DNA of 64,000 nucleotides from Marchantia polymorpha subsp. ruderalis (Eukaryota > Streptophyta > Marchantiopsida > Marchantiales > Marchantiaceae), in the NCBI GenBank assembly GCA_037833965.1, contig AP031355.1:5853501-5917500 (forward strand), given 5' to 3'. This document shows, in pieces, positions 32,501 to 45,569 of the stretch. The notes beneath the pieces are model-generated. The model had not been told where the DNA came from, searched no databases, and saw only the letters and a program-made list of their open reading frames with translations. The translations under genes were made by a program, and so were the position numbers. Position 1 is the first letter of the stretch. Each line of letters opens with the position of its first letter.

Positions 32501-35500
32501 CGGCCATTGCTCGCCGAGCAGAGTCAAATGCTGGAAGAGAAATTCCCGAATCTTTGTAAATCTGCTCGACTTTGCGTGAGGACGATCTAACATTTACATG
32601 ATTCACTTTGGACACATGTGGACGCAGGTATAGTACATTAAGCCCCTCGTGTACGGGATTCATCGAGCATAGCATCATCATTCGCTCACTTCTCCCTCGT
32701 AACGCCCTTTGCACATTTCTACTTCTACGAGCTTACTTTCATCGGTCTGCATCGTCTGAGCATCGGTTCCGGTGCATGCGACTGAGCACATCACGTGCCC
32801 AGGTCGAGCTCGGGAAGTTGCACATGAAGCCTTCCTCTGCTGGAGACCCAGATCATCATGTGAATGGCGGGACTAGTGTAGGGTATGATATTCATCGCCC
32901 AAATTTCGTGAGTTTAATATAATATTATATAAACTTGAAATTGTATATTGCTCCAATGTGTATTATAAAGAGTTTAAAATTCAAAGAAATGCATTGGTGA
33001 GACTCCAAACTTCCTCTCATGCATTGCAATTTGACCATTTTCCATCCTCACATATGACTTCTGGCTACCGAACTTGGAACCTATATGAAATCCATTAGAT
33101 TCCAACAAGTTTACTATAGACAATCAAAAGATCCTGAAGTCTAGATGTCTTCAATGCAATTTAGCTATAGCGTCCCCGTAGATAGAAAATATTTCTTTAA
33201 GAGACTTTCATCAATTTTTATACCGTTGATGAGGTGCAAAAGCCAGAAGAGGTCATACAATGTGAAGTTAGATTGGAATAGATTGCGAAAGATGAGGATA
33301 AAGAGTTTGTTGATGTCTGGATTCAGATATGAAATCTGAGCAGTTCGAGTTTAAACTATTTGATCAAGATGATGATGTAAATGAGGATAAAGGATAGTAT
33401 GTTCTAATACAATGAGAATGTAGAAGAGTAGATCTTAATACAATAAAATACAATGTGATTTTTTCAATCCTGTATTATACTTTGTGTATAATATTCTGGT
33501 TTAATACATATCCATCACTAGGCGGACGTTAAGAGTAATGCATATTCAAACATACTAACGTTGGCAAACTTTACCCAAAACCTTACTTTTTCACATTGAA
33601 ATTGCTTCAATATTTATTAGCTCATTAGTATTAAAGAACATATCATATTGATTCCAATGTGAATTTACTTTATCTCTTTATTTTCTCATTCTGCTTTGTG
33701 ACCGTTATAAATTTAATATTGTAATATAGTGGTGTTAAGAAACTGTATCATTTTTGTTGTTTTTCCAATTGATTTTAACTATGATTCTCTTTCTCATAAA
33801 TCTTCAAATAATACCCGATTCCAACGTGGGTATAATAGTTCAATCAAACAATGCATCACAAATTCATATTTATACCGTTTTTATTCAGTTCATTTTTCAA
33901 CTCAAAATTTAATTAACACAAAATTTAATTTCTATCATCAAAGTTTCAATTGTCAAAAATAAATTTCATGCAATTATTTGATGAAAAAATGATTCATAAA
34001 TAATACGATAATAATGAATGCAATTGGCGACTCTACAGATGTTCTACATTTTAGAATCAATATTTCTAACTCTTTTTTTATGAGATTCATGAGCTTTTCA
34101 TCCGTCACAATAGATTATCATTCAATTTGAATTCTTATTACACATTGCATTCGTTAACAATAGGAATACAATGTAGCATACAAATAAAATGTGGTATTCT
34201 CGAATCAAATATTGAATAGTTCAAACCTTTGTGTGTGTTTAACACATTGAACTACATGCACTGTGTTAGTTCAATGGATAGAACATTGTGAATTATTATG
34301 GACAACCTTTCACTGAAATTGTAGTAATCACATGTAATAACCATAAGGTCTATAACAAGAACTTGACATTTTGAGAGCATTCATGTCTCTATCCCAAACA
34401 TTGTTCAATCCTATATGTTCATATCTACGTTATAGCAATTATCACATCCTAATGAGTTCATGAATGAGATTTAGAGTTGAAAGAGTCACATGAAGAAATG
34501 TTAGCAATCTACTAAATAACTATCACGCCTAGAATTGAACAATGAAAATGTATCCACCAAGCCAATGCCCAATGTCATTGCTCAATAGGTAGTAGAGGTG
34601 AATGGTGAAGCAATAAATTAAGGTAGACAAAAGATCCATTTCTTGGGTTGTAACATTCTTCTACAATATCCAGAAATTACGAACTCGCGAACATCAATTC
34701 GGTTGGAGAAAGTTCTGAATTTGCAATGTGTTGCAAATTGTAAGTTAAATGAGAGAGACTGCATGATTCCAGATATATATAGAGCTGTCTCGTTCTCTAC
34801 TTCTTGTGTCGTCTCACAAAGGGCTTCGATCCCGCTCATGACGCTTTGCAACGTGTCTCAGGGAGGGTAGCGAGGGATGTAGGGCGATAAGATTCTGACT
34901 CATGATTCAGGTGACTCGAGAATCTCAGAAACGTCAGAGTCACCAATTATCAGCCAGTTCATGTTCTGGTCCCAAGTTTCGCGAAGTGACATATACTATT
35001 CACACCCCGAATGTTCACACAGAGCGTAAATCTAGGCCTGGTGTATTCCATGATATCAGAATTCAATCGAAATTTATAGTCCATGAGCAATCCACTCAAA
35101 CTCGCCTGCTGGTTTCCTCTGGAAACTTCTGCTGGAATCTGGTACTGCGATCGTTCTTTGACCTTCTGCTTTCTGATCCGGGCCAACATGTTCCTCCAAA
35201 TGGTCCAAGCGTAAGTACTCCGCATTGACCGGTAGTTGTTCAACCTCATCCGGATAAAACTACACTATCGTTGTCGTCCACCTGTAAGGTTTAAGATGGT
35301 CGTGGCATGAGCAACTTTCCAATCACTGTATGGTTTTCGATCATGGAAATTTGAGATTCCGATTCACCAGGATACCCTAATTCGAAGGCAAAAGCGGGAT
35401 ACTCGTGGCAGCAGTTGTACCATCTACGCATTCGACTGCATACTTTGAATTTGTCACCTCAAAGGGATATCTTCGTCTCTCTTCTACGGTTGCAGCTGGA

Positions 35501-35582
35501 TTCGGTACTGCCTTCTCCTCGATCCTCTCAAGCGAATTCAGGGCTTAACGATCACATAGCTCGCTTGTCAAATTGTGTCAAG
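29581..35582. other. Mostly AT-rich intergenic region
   Basis: 29800-30620 and 32920-34620 are strongly AT-rich with nothing recognisable. 30620-32900 and 34620-35410 are more balanced but show only short open frames without motifs or consistent splice structure. The last few hundred bases are the upstream region of the P450 gene. Its frame is open from 35415, but the added N-terminal residues do not look like part of the protein. Confidence 0.4.
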
Positions 35583-37277
35583 ATGCGATTGGAACAATGG
35601 TTTCCTTACGGGTCTCATGGTGTCAGTTGGCCCTCGGTCGGCAGTGCTTTGCTCGTCATGCTTATGGGCAGCGTAATTTACTTCATATGGAATTGGGCTT
35701 CGGATTCGGGTGATTTCGGCAGGCGTCGTCGAGGGCCGAAAAGCTATCCCATCTTGGGTGCTCAGATCGAAATTTCCAAGAATCTGAACAATCTTTACGC
35801 ATGGGCGACCTCGTACTTGGAAAAGGATCCCACGCACACCATTCGCGTGAGGAGGCCCCTGAGTAGCTCGTACGTAGTGATCACTGCCAACCCTGAGAAC
35901 GTCGAGCATATGCTGAAGACCAATTTTGACAACTATCCCAAAGGGGCCACGGTTTTGGAGGGTCTGAGGCCGCTTCTGGGCCACGGAATTTTCAACGCAG
36001 ACGGGGATATGTGGAAGTCGCAGCGCAAAGTAGCGAGCCACGAGTTCAGCACCAGAACACTGAGAGACTTCGTGGTGGAATTCGTGCACAACGAGACTCA
36101 CGAGCGGCTTCTCCCCGTCCTCGCCGAAGCTCACGCCGACGGCAGGGTCATAGACATTCAAGACGTTTTCCTGCGCTTCGCTTTCGACAACATTTGCCTG
36201 CTGGGATTCGGCTACGACCTGGGCTGCTTGGACCCATCTTTCCCGGAAGTAGAATTCGCAAACGCTTTCGATGAAGCGATGGTGCTGACATTCAAGCGAG
36301 TTCTGCTCCCCCAATCTCTGTACACCATCGTCTCAATCCTGGCCCGCTTCGGACTCGTGGGCGACTTCGGAATCGGAGCCGAGAGCAAACTGGTACAGCA
36401 CGTCCAAATCATCGACAAATTCGCTCTCGCACTCATTCAAAAACGGCGCGAGGAGCTGCAATCGCGCACCGAGGACGACGATAAGTCCGAACTCGACATC
36501 GCGGACCGGAAGGGGACGAGCAAATTCTCTCAGGGACAGAGCGATCTGCTCTCGAGGTTCATCCAGTTCGACGACGAGGTGAACGCCCACGACGACGAGG
36601 CCGAGCAGAAGCGAAAGGACCGGGCGCCGTCGGACAAGTATCTCCGGGACATTCTGATCAACTTCGTGATCGCCGGAAGGGACACCTCGTCGCTGGCCCT
36701 GACGTGGTTCTTCTGGCTGCTCCCGCAGTATCCCGGCGTCGAGCAGGCCATCGAGGCCGAGGTGACGAGCATCCTCCGGGCCAAGGGCAAGACGGCGGCG
36801 GACGGCTTCGATTTCGACGATCTGAAGGAGATGCACTACGTGCAGGCCGCGATCACCGAGTCGATGCGCCTGTACCCTCCGGTCCCGACGGACAGCAAGA
36901 CCGCACTCGCCGACGACCGCTTTCCGGACGGCACGGTCATCGGCAAGGGCGACCGGGTGGTGTTCCACTGCTACGCCATGGGCAGAATGCAGGACCTCTG
37001 GGGGCCGGACTGCCTGGAATTCAAGCCCGAACGGTTTCTGCATGACGGCAAATTCGTCCCAGCAAGCTCATTCAAATATCCGATCTTTCAAGCCGGCCCG
37101 CGCATCTGCATGGGCAAGGAGATGGCCTACACGCAAATGAAGTACATCATTGCGTCCGTCATCAGCAGCCCGTATAGGTTCAAGCTCTCGCCGGGAGCCG
37201 AGAAACTGCCCGCCTCCGGGCTGTCTCTGACTTTCAAGATGCGGCACGGCCTCAAGGGCACTGTACACAAGGTGTAG
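35583..37277 (+). CDS. Cytochrome P450, CYP94-like (clan 86)
   Basis: An ER-bound heme monooxygenase, intronless, 564 residues from the chosen ATG (MRLEQWF), which places a membrane anchor at about residues 16-38. CYP94-type N-terminal blocks are clear (NVEHMLKTNFDNYPKG, LLGHGIFNADGDMWKSQRKV). The I-helix oxygen-binding motif is AGRDTSS at about 364, the ExxR is ESMR at 426, and the PERF-type block is FKPERF. The heme site is FQAGPRICMG with the Cys ligand at 509. Clan 86 enzymes hydroxylate fatty acids; CYP94 members oxidise fatty acids and jasmonoyl conjugates. The exact substrate is not readable. It is about 50 residues longer than usual because of an acidic linker before the I-helix (EDDDKSELDIADRKG). 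An upstream in-frame ATG at 35415 is less likely. Confidence 0.93.
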   Translation: MRLEQWFPYGSHGVSWPSVGSALLVMLMGSVIYFIWNWASDSGDFGRRRRGPKSYPILGAQIEISKNLNNLYAWATSYLEKDPTHTIRVRRPLSSSYVVITANPENVEHMLKTNFDNYPKGATVLEGLRPLLGHGIFNADGDMWKSQRKVASHEFSTRTLRDFVVEFVHNETHERLLPVLAEAHADGRVIDIQDVFLRFAFDNICLLGFGYDLGCLDPSFPEVEFANAFDEAMVLTFKRVLLPQSLYTIVSILARFGLVGDFGIGAESKLVQHVQIIDKFALALIQKRREELQSRTEDDDKSELDIADRKGTSKFSQGQSDLLSRFIQFDDEVNAHDDEAEQKRKDRAPSDKYLRDILINFVIAGRDTSSLALTWFFWLLPQYPGVEQAIEAEVTSILRAKGKTAADGFDFDDLKEMHYVQAAITESMRLYPPVPTDSKTALADDRFPDGTVIGKGDRVVFHCYAMGRMQDLWGPDCLEFKPERFLHDGKFVPASSFKYPIFQAGPRICMGKEMAYTQMKYIIASVISSPYRFKLSPGAEKLPASGLSLTFKMRHGLKGTVHKV

Positions 37278-38380
37278 ATAAACGTCCGTCCGTGGCTCTC
37301 AGCCTCACTTGCGGCATCCGGTAGCGCCGTATCCCTTGGGATCAAGCCATGTTCTAGGCATGGTCACTAGCCGGCTGGCCGTCAGCTAATCGGCTATCGG
37401 CCGAAAATGCAATTGATCGAAATATATGGCCGAAATAGATGTTTAATAGCAGCCCTACCATGTAAATTGTGAGCATCCCTACCATGTACAGATAGGAACG
37501 CCTGACCTCTGGAGGGAGTTGCACCTCATTCTCATACAGAGGACGGCTCTGTTCCCGGCGTCCATCGCCGGATTCTGAGCTGCCTTCTCGGTTGTTGTCC
37601 GTCTCGTGAGCGGAGTTCCTTACATTTGTACATAAAATTTTTATTTTTCTGCTCTACGGCCAGACCTCTATTGGAATCGCACGAAATATTCCGTTATTTA
37701 TTATGATTGTATATATAAGATACACAAAAGAGATGATAAGATAGTATATTACAAGATAATATATGCAATGGCATCGTGAATGTTGATCCGTCGGCTGATG
37801 TACTGTAATCGAGTACGTATAACGATACACATGGCTTAGGTATATCGAATACGTAGATGATTTTCTCTGCGTTTTACAATGAAGGTCGCGCTGGGCGTGT
37901 TCGTACGTCAATGCAATCATACTCACGCATACGCGAGAATGTACGATGATCCAAGAGGGCTGTCCCGGTTACGTTGGCGAAAACATAATGCAGGGCTGCA
38001 TGTGATTCTGGTTAAAAGACCCCACGCGCTTTACGTCGAAGAAGTCCACTTGGTGATTACCATGGGTCGTCATCGAACTCGACACGGGAAGTTCTGTTTA
38101 ACCGAACGCGAGGTTTCTAACTCTAGCATAGAATGAAAAAGAATAAAATCATCGCGAATGAACATTGAGCCAAAAGAAAAACGATAGGAATCTGGTGTTG
38201 CAACTTTCTCCCGTGGCGGACCAGTTTTTACCAGAGAGACTGCTATTCTCGGTGAGGCTATCATCTGCGACAGCTCTGTCAGAATTCTTTGTCTTACACT
38301 GGAGAAAGACGAAAGCCGAGTGACATAGCCAAAAGGTGTCGCACATTGAGAAGGAAACCAGCAGAGAAGCCCGTCAGATG
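37278..38380. other. Downstream region of the P450 gene
   Basis: Probably the 3' UTR followed by AT-rich intergenic sequence (37640-37860). No gene supported. Short open frames on both strands have no motif. Confidence 0.4.
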
Positions 38381-38400
38381 AGGGTTTAGGGTTTAAACCC
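38381..38400 (+). promoter_or_regulatory. Telobox / telomere-like motif
   Basis: Two tandem GGGTTTA units are followed by the reverse motif TAAACCC. This is the plant telomere-type repeat in a short interstitial form (telobox), common upstream of plant housekeeping genes. Confidence 0.55.
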
Positions 38401-38659
38401 CAATATCATCACAATGCTGTCATAGTGTGGGTGTCATAGTGCACCGACGTATCGTATGTATAGAATGAGTTGAAGTATATACGGATTCGAGCTGGCAGAT
38501 GTTGAGCTGTTGACAGTCCGGGAATACAGGGACCCTGTCGTCTACGACGGACGTCGATGGGAAGAATCGATGGGAAATGATGGCGCGATGGAGTTGGGTT
38601 TCTCTCGTGGAGCGATGTCGTGGTCACGGAAGAGTATATGCTCTGCGCTCGGGCTGCTT

Positions 38660-38687
38660 GGGTTTAGCTTTAGGGTTTAGGGTTTAA
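38660..38687 (+). promoter_or_regulatory. Telobox cluster
   Basis: GGGTTTAGCTTTAGGGTTTA and a further GGGTTTA unit give three telomere-type units within 28 bases, 260 bp after the first cluster. No open frame downstream is convincing, so a target gene is not identified. Confidence 0.55.
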
Positions 38688-41600
38688 GCCTCTGGACCGG
38701 ATGCGATCGACACTGCCTCCGGGAGATTTGGAAACTAGTGAGTGAGGTCAGCGGAGGTGGTGTTACTCTGTAGGGAGACGGGTAACTTGGGGAGGGGCGG
38801 AATCATTTAGAGCTGGCTAGCTTTTGTTCATGCGTCTGTTCACTCAGCTGCGAGCGTAGTGCTCGTACTTGGTACTACTATCAATGTGGAGCTTTTTGTC
38901 TGGTCCGGTTGGTGCAGCTCTTTCTTGATCGGCGCCTTCCTTCTTGGCTGTCCCCGTCGCTTTCACAATTCACGCTGACAAGGGCACTTTGGACCTGCAG
39001 CTGAGCTGAGGCAAGGTGGTGCTGTGTCTGGTTGGTCCAAGATTATTAGAGCTCGCAATCCTCATTTTATGCCTGTCAGCCCCAATGTCTTCTGTCCAGC
39101 CATTCTCATACCGTGGATACGCCGTGAGGTCTCACCCTCTTTTCCTCCTCCCTTCCTTAGCGAGGGAGGTGGGTGGGATGGTGTCCTGATGGGAAGGTGA
39201 GCATGCCAGCAGTCCTCTTCAAGAAGATCTGGCTGTTCCCTTCTCGATTCTGCGTCCCAATACGTTCTAATGCCCCGCTGGGTTAGGTGTCTTGTGGAGT
39301 CCATCTGGCCACATATTACGGTGTTTAGACAAGTGCAGAACTCTGTCCCATGTGACATGCACAGGGCTCCGGATCCCAACCAGTATGGGAAAGTGAGAGC
39401 CTGAAGATATGTCCACATGGCGTGCTGTATCTCGTCCCGACAGAGCCCCATGGAATTCTGATTGGGTCTGGAGTTCAGGGTCCACGGTCATGATGGCTTT
39501 GGGGTCCACACCTTCCACCGAGGGGTTTCTTCTATCGCAAGGTAATTATGACCTTTTCTGAGCATTTTGAGCTCCTTCTTGGGCATGTGATTACAACAAC
39601 TGGCACACATACAATACTTGTCCATGGCGATACACTCGTCGATCGAAATTTGAATTTCGAACCTCCCGTGGGTGTGGGAAACACGGAGATTCCGGCCTTG
39701 TCCACAAGACGCGCCCTACATATCTCTGATCGAGCTCGTTGACCATGTGAAATCTCTCTGGCCTACAATTCCTGTGCTCTATTTCCTACCTTTTCCTCAA
39801 CGTTGAGAGCTTTTCCCCGCCCGTATGTTGGCTTTCTCATATTGTTCGGTTGAAAGCTGGAGAAAGTTCTCATCCCACTGTACACTAACAAAATCTGTGC
39901 GCGACCACCATCCTTACCAGGAATGTTCGTATTTTAGGGTACCAAATCCTCAACCTGTCTCATGTGCCAAATTTTGAGCTCGGATGTTAACAACTTCGTT
40001 ACAATACCCGTCCATGGCTTCCTCCCCCCAGGCGCCGAGATTCAGATACATCCGACAAGACGTGAAAATCACATTGCTTGGGTCTCAAGCACTGGTGATC
40101 TTAGCCCCGTGCTATGGGTCCACACGACCGTGACATGTTCCAGCAGAAAATTCGCATATCCTCGGCTCCATTGCCTTACCTTGTCCGCTTTTGCAAAAGA
40201 GACCCTGATTGAACCTACGTGACCCATGTGAACTTGAAACTGCCAATTCAGGTGCTTGAGAAAGTGCGGTTCTGTTAATATATCCGCATGAAGTCCGTCT
40301 TTGACCGATATCATCTACACCTAGAATGAGTGCAAAGTTTGTATGTGGACCCACTTCCTTGTGGCTATCACGAAGCGGTGCTTCCACTGCAATCGCGTGT
40401 GCGTTTTGAGAGCGTAACCTAAATTTTTTTTTCTTGCTTTCCAGTTTCTAGTCATGATAAGGTCATCTCCATCCAACCTTTTCAAGCTACAGGAGTATAC
40501 TCAGCAGTTCTGAATGCATGGGCTATGTGGTGAACGAGTAAGGGATCGCCTCCTGGGGTGTTGGGTCCAGGGAAGGGAGGCTGTGAAGCCATTAGAAGAG
40601 CCAAGTCCTGTAACTAGGTTCGAAAAGGTCTCATTTTCGCATCATGATATTTGCGAAAAGAACATTCAGAGGCTTCTCGTCTACATCGTGGATCTCAAAT
40701 TGATGACAATCTAGACGCGAAGGTTGGCAGGTCATTACATATTTTAAGATACATTATGAGAGTGGAGTAACCTGCAATGGAGGAATCATGTCAACACCCG
40801 AACTTTCGTTATACTTGGAGTAGAATTTTGTCACCAACTTGTAACATCAGGAAGGAACCTGAGCAACGTGACGGAAACTGGATGTAGCCCTACTTATAGT
40901 GTTTGATGTCTTGCTGACCTCGGCTCAGAACAACAAAAGAGAGGCCATGGAATCCAGTATCGTAGCGCTGAAAAATCGAGGAGGAAACGATGTAGCAAAC
41001 AGGTCACTTTAATAAAGAAAGAGACCCGATGGCCGAACTGTCCTATGCGGGCTTGGCACGAGGAGACAAGAACTCAAGCAGCCTCAGTTTGTGTAAGAAG
41101 ATTCTGCAAAAGGGCTGCGGAAGGAGATCTGATTGTGCAAGCTAACATGCAGTACGTCCGTACGGCGGTAAACGCTGAATGCCAACCATCTATAACCCAG
41201 AATGTTTGTTTATACATAGCTGTCACTAGCTTGTTCTCGTGCAAAAGTGTTTGTTTCCTTCCTTTCTGCAGCTTTTGCTGACATCTACTGAAGTTCGCTA
41301 GTCCAGGCTATTATCTCCTGATGAATGTGAAGCATGTGCCAGTTCGCCTACGTAACCCTCGATCTGTTCGGGTCCTCCGCCTCATGTCAAGTTCTTTCCT
41401 ACGTCGTAAGATAGTAGGACTGCTCGATGAAATTGATGGGTAAGCTTGATCCGTCTTCATCCACCATGAGTCCTCCGTTGAGGTTTCAACCCTAGAACCG
41501 CAACATCAGAATCTAATTTCTGTACAACCAGACTCGGATATCTTCATTGATTCTTCACGGAGGCGCTTGATCATTCCAGCAAAAGCTCATGCGCGACTAT

Positions 41601-42110
41601 TTGTACTAATCTGTACTATCGTCTGCATTTCCCCTCGACAGTCTTACGAACATCGACTTCCTGCCCTGGAGCACCAGTTTCCGAAGCGACGTTTGTTATT
41701 TTCTAATTTATCGACACTCCCGACGAGCAAGACTCAAGTGTACTCTTGACTATATCAAGTTTCTCGCATTTTAAGCTCTGCCAGTTTGGCACAGTAGTCT
41801 TGCGGGATAAATAGACTACGCACTACTAGTTACAACATCTTCGCGATATGAAAAATTTTGTCAAAGAATCATCCTGGCCGATCGATGGGGTGGAGGTTGG
41901 TTCGCTGTATCTTCAATTTTTTCAAAGATGTTGTTAACCCATGCAATAATGTATCAATGTTAACAACGCCACCCGATTATCTACTGGTCTACTTCTGGAG
42001 TGCAGTTTTCCTCCGTATACAGCTCACTCCAATTTCCAACCACGAAATCGAGTTCTGACAGGCCTCTCGGAAGAGTCAAATGCCGGGGAGCCTCCCCAGG
42101 AGAGAGTCCG
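38688..42110. other. Intergenic region without a supported gene
   Basis: Balanced base composition. 39050-40400 contains loosely similar blocks (for example a TTTTGAGCTC...ACAATAC...GTCCATGGC arrangement near 39565-39625 and again near 39970-40020), perhaps an old duplicated repeat. The open frames are short and carry no motif. Nothing else is recognised. Confidence 0.35.
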
Positions 42111-42114
42111 AAAA
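42111..42114 (-). terminator. Pol III terminator of tRNA-Cys
   Basis: The minus strand reads TTTT at the gene's 3' end; the first T doubles as the discriminator base. This is a minimal T run. Confidence 0.5.
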
Positions 42115-42185
42115 GGAGGCAACCAGGATTGAACTGATGACCTATCGGACTGCAGCCGATTGCTCTACCACTGAGCTATACCTCC
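42114..42185 (-). tRNA. trnC-GCA: tRNA-Cys (GCA)
   Basis: The minus strand folds as a full cloverleaf: acceptor GGAGGTA with TGCCTCC, D stem GCTC/GAGC, anticodon stem ATCGG/CCGAT around loop CTGCAGT (anticodon GCA), and T stem ATCAG/CTGGT around TTCAATC. The discriminator base is U73, the universal cysteine identity base. A box (TAGCTCAGTGG) and B box (GTTCAATCC) are present. The anticodon and U73 agree, so the identity is secure. The T arm lacks the usual GTTCGAATCC form and has a G:T pair. Confidence 0.9.
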
Positions 42186-43189
42186 TTGCATGATGTTAAG
42201 TTAATCATTGAAAAATATATTTTTTGATGGTAAATCAGCATTACCTGTAAATTTCGGTACTACATAGTTTAACTAGTTATGGCTTCTTGTACACGGTTTC
42301 TATCCAGAAAATCCAGATTTCATATTTAGTTTGGGATTCTGAAAAATAGGTATATTTGTTTTTTCACCTGATAATTTCGAAATTCTACTTATGTGCTTGA
42401 GCTATCTCTGTAGAGCATACACTTTTTGCAATCTGCATGTATAGATTTTCTCGTTAGCAATTTTTGGGATAGATTTGATTTCTTAATTTAATATTTGATA
42501 TCGAAATTCTTTAAACAATAAAGGATGTAATCATATTCATTTTATATGTAATAGGTATTGTTTAAACATGTATTTTTTTCATTTATATTTTTATTAAACA
42601 TAAAACACATTGAAAATTTTGTACATCATAGTTGAAAAATTAGAAAATGATTTTTTAAATAAATTATTTCGATAATATAGATTAGTCATTTTAAGTGGAC
42701 CACACAAGACCTTAAGTGAACTACATATATGAGAATTTAAACCTTAGATGACATGGCTAACAAGTAGATGAAATTTCAGTTCATGAACATGTATGTAATA
42801 ATTTTGAAGTGCATAAGTATTTCGTACACATGAAATGTCTTAAATTTCTTAATGTTTTTTTTTTTTACATAATTTTCTAAAACTACAACTTAATTAAAAC
42901 GTTTAAGTTAAGCTAAAAATTACTATTGCCAAACATGATTGAAAGTTGGAATGCAATCAACATGTATATGACATAAATAAATTTAAAAATTTTAATTAGA
43001 TAAATTTTTTTAAAAAAAATCATTGAAAACTAGATTTCTAATATTTATGATATTTAGATTTCTAATGTTTATAGTATTCAACGAAATCAAATTTGTACAT
43101 ACATGAAATCCAAATAGATTTGTAACCATTTTCAATGAGTTAAAACTAAAGTAAAAATTATTCAAGCTTGAATAGAACAAATGATAAAG
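42186..43189. other. Very AT-rich stretch
   Basis: No gene seen. The sequence is strongly AT-rich with short A and T runs and leads into element 4. It may include further decayed repeat sequence that I cannot identify. Confidence 0.4.
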
Positions 43190-43505
43190 AAATATTTATA
43201 GTATCACGTTAGCAATCCGTATATTAGTTAAAAATAATACGTCATCAATCTACGTGCTTGTTAGATAAAGATTGAATGTATTAGTTGGTAGAAACACGTA
43301 AACAATCTGTGTGCTTATTGAACATATCCGTCATGTCATTAATACACTAGGAGTGAATTGAATGATGAGTATAAAATTTTATCACTTTGTACTTATTGGT
43401 AAGAGCGATACAAAGTAAAAAAAATTATTATTGGTATTTTTTATCTTTAGAGTTTATGTTTTCATTTTTGAATGAGCTTTAACTCTAAACTCTAGTGTTA
43501 TAATG
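43190..43505 (+). repeat. 5' LTR remnant of element 4
   Basis: This is a decayed match to the reverse complement of the element 3 LTR. It shares the CACGTTAGCAATCCG block, the GTGCTTGTTAG block, a CACTAGGAGTG block near 43348, the TATCACTTTGTACTTATTGG block near 43379-43398, and the LTR end CTCTAGTGTTATAATG near 43490-43505. Confidence 0.75.
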
Positions 43506-45569
43506 AATTGTTGTAAGTATGGATTTATACTCAAATAATAACAAGTGAATGATAAAAAAATGCAGTTTTGAGAATATATAAAGGCTAGTAGGGGTCATTG
43601 ATTTGCATACAAAGAAAGTGGGAAAGAAGCCAATTGTGATTTTGCAAATATGAATGATATTGTTAAGAATCAGTAATGCACAGGTCGATTTCTATTTTAT
43701 TCGATATTCACCTTCGTTTCATAGACAAACATCATTTTTGGATGTACCTTGTGACTTGTTCAAGTGCAAATTTTATAGTTAGAACGATGGAGTGGAAAGT
43801 ACTATAGAATCTTTCAATAGTTAGTTGTTGAAAGATTTGGGATTATATCGTATACATATAATATTGAATGTTTTATAGGTTTGAATTGCAAACCATATGT
43901 CCCAATTCGGTTCAACATTTATGTAGAAATTAGAACAATATATCAAATAATTTAGGAATAAAAAAGTGTGGTAAATTAATAGATCAAAATTTCCACCGTT
44001 ATACTCTTTTTATAAGATGAAAAAATAATGTAAAGTGGAAACTTATAAAGTAAATAGAGCGACGGAAATTTTAAATATATGAATTATGAGGTTGAGTATT
44101 CATTGATTTCATTTTTATATTTTTGATTATATTGCAAGAATGTTCATGACATCTTATGTTACGGATGAGACTTTTTACTTGGTGCACAACATAGGAGATA
44201 ATGCTTTGAGAACGAGATGGTATCATTTTGTGTAATAAAATGCACGAAGTATTTTTGTACAATTTTCAAGAGTTGGAATCTCTTCAAACTGCAAGAATGA
44301 GATTGTGGGATTTGAAATAGAAAGTATGAATCTATGAATACATTGAAGACATTCTTGATCTTCAAATGTCTATCATTAATGTGAATGAAGCAAAAGTTTT
44401 GAACATGTTTAAACGAGGTTTGAAGTATTAAATCCAAAGGAGTATGGTGGTGAGCAATCCCTACTCAATGAGCAAAGCAATCACAATTGCTCAACAAATT
44501 TTGGGTGCTTATGATGTAACACAGAGTGAATCAGCAAAAAATGTTTTGGATAAATCTGATCCTACAACTATGGAGTTGGGAAACCTTTGACGTAAAGAAG
44601 GTTTTGCAGAAACAAGAAAACCAATTCCAAGATTTAGAGTCGAGACTCGGCGACCAAAAGGTCTAAATTTGCAAGAATGTAATGTAAATAATAGAATGGT
44701 TTGAGAAGGAGCAGGAGTTTGTGATAATTGTCAACCTTATGCATGTAAACGAATAAGTTAAATTGTCAAGTTTTGCCACATTTGACCGGTATCACAAGGA
44801 GAATGATCCAAACAACAACCACCATTCAACAACATGGAGGGAAAAGAGTGTGGAGAGATTGAGGTATAAGTTTTGAAAAAAAAAGATTACCAGTAAACTT
44901 GACTTGTGGCCTTACTTGTTTCACAATGATAAGAAAAATCAATGGTTTGAAGCTCATGGAAGAATTGAGATACAATCTCAACTTATTGTCATAGATAGTT
45001 CGAGGAAAATACACAAGGTGAGAGTTCTGATTGATCCTAAAGCAACATAGAATTTTTTGTCAATAAATATTGCTATGAAGTTAGGTTTGATGTTGATGAA
45101 AAACATGAGTAATAAAGTTGAATTGCTAAACAACCAAACTGAAGTAAAAGAAACACTACCACCTAATGTAAAAATATCTAGAGGTAAATAAAAAAAACAT
45201 TGAATGAAGAGTATTTTGTTTAGCTTGATATGATATCATACTTGTAATGTCATGGATGAAACAATACAATTCAAAGGTGGATTGAAGAAGAAAAATGATA
45301 ACAATTAGTGGTTGAAAAATCTATGAAAACAGAATTAGATCTCAAAAGAAGAATTTATCCATCTTTGTTATGAGAAAAACACACTTCTTTTAAAATGATG
45401 TATGTTTTCTTGGACTCATAAAAGATATTAAATCCACATTTATCCGTAGATTTAATCCCAGAATCATTGAACTAAATTTTTATAAAATATAGAGATGTTT
45501 TTCTAGATGATATATATGTGGGATTATCATCAAAAATTACAAGATTGAGATGATATTTAGAATTACACA

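Noticed and set aside
36333-37043. 236-residue minus-strand frame inside the P450
   Set aside because: Antisense shadow of the P450 coding sequence.
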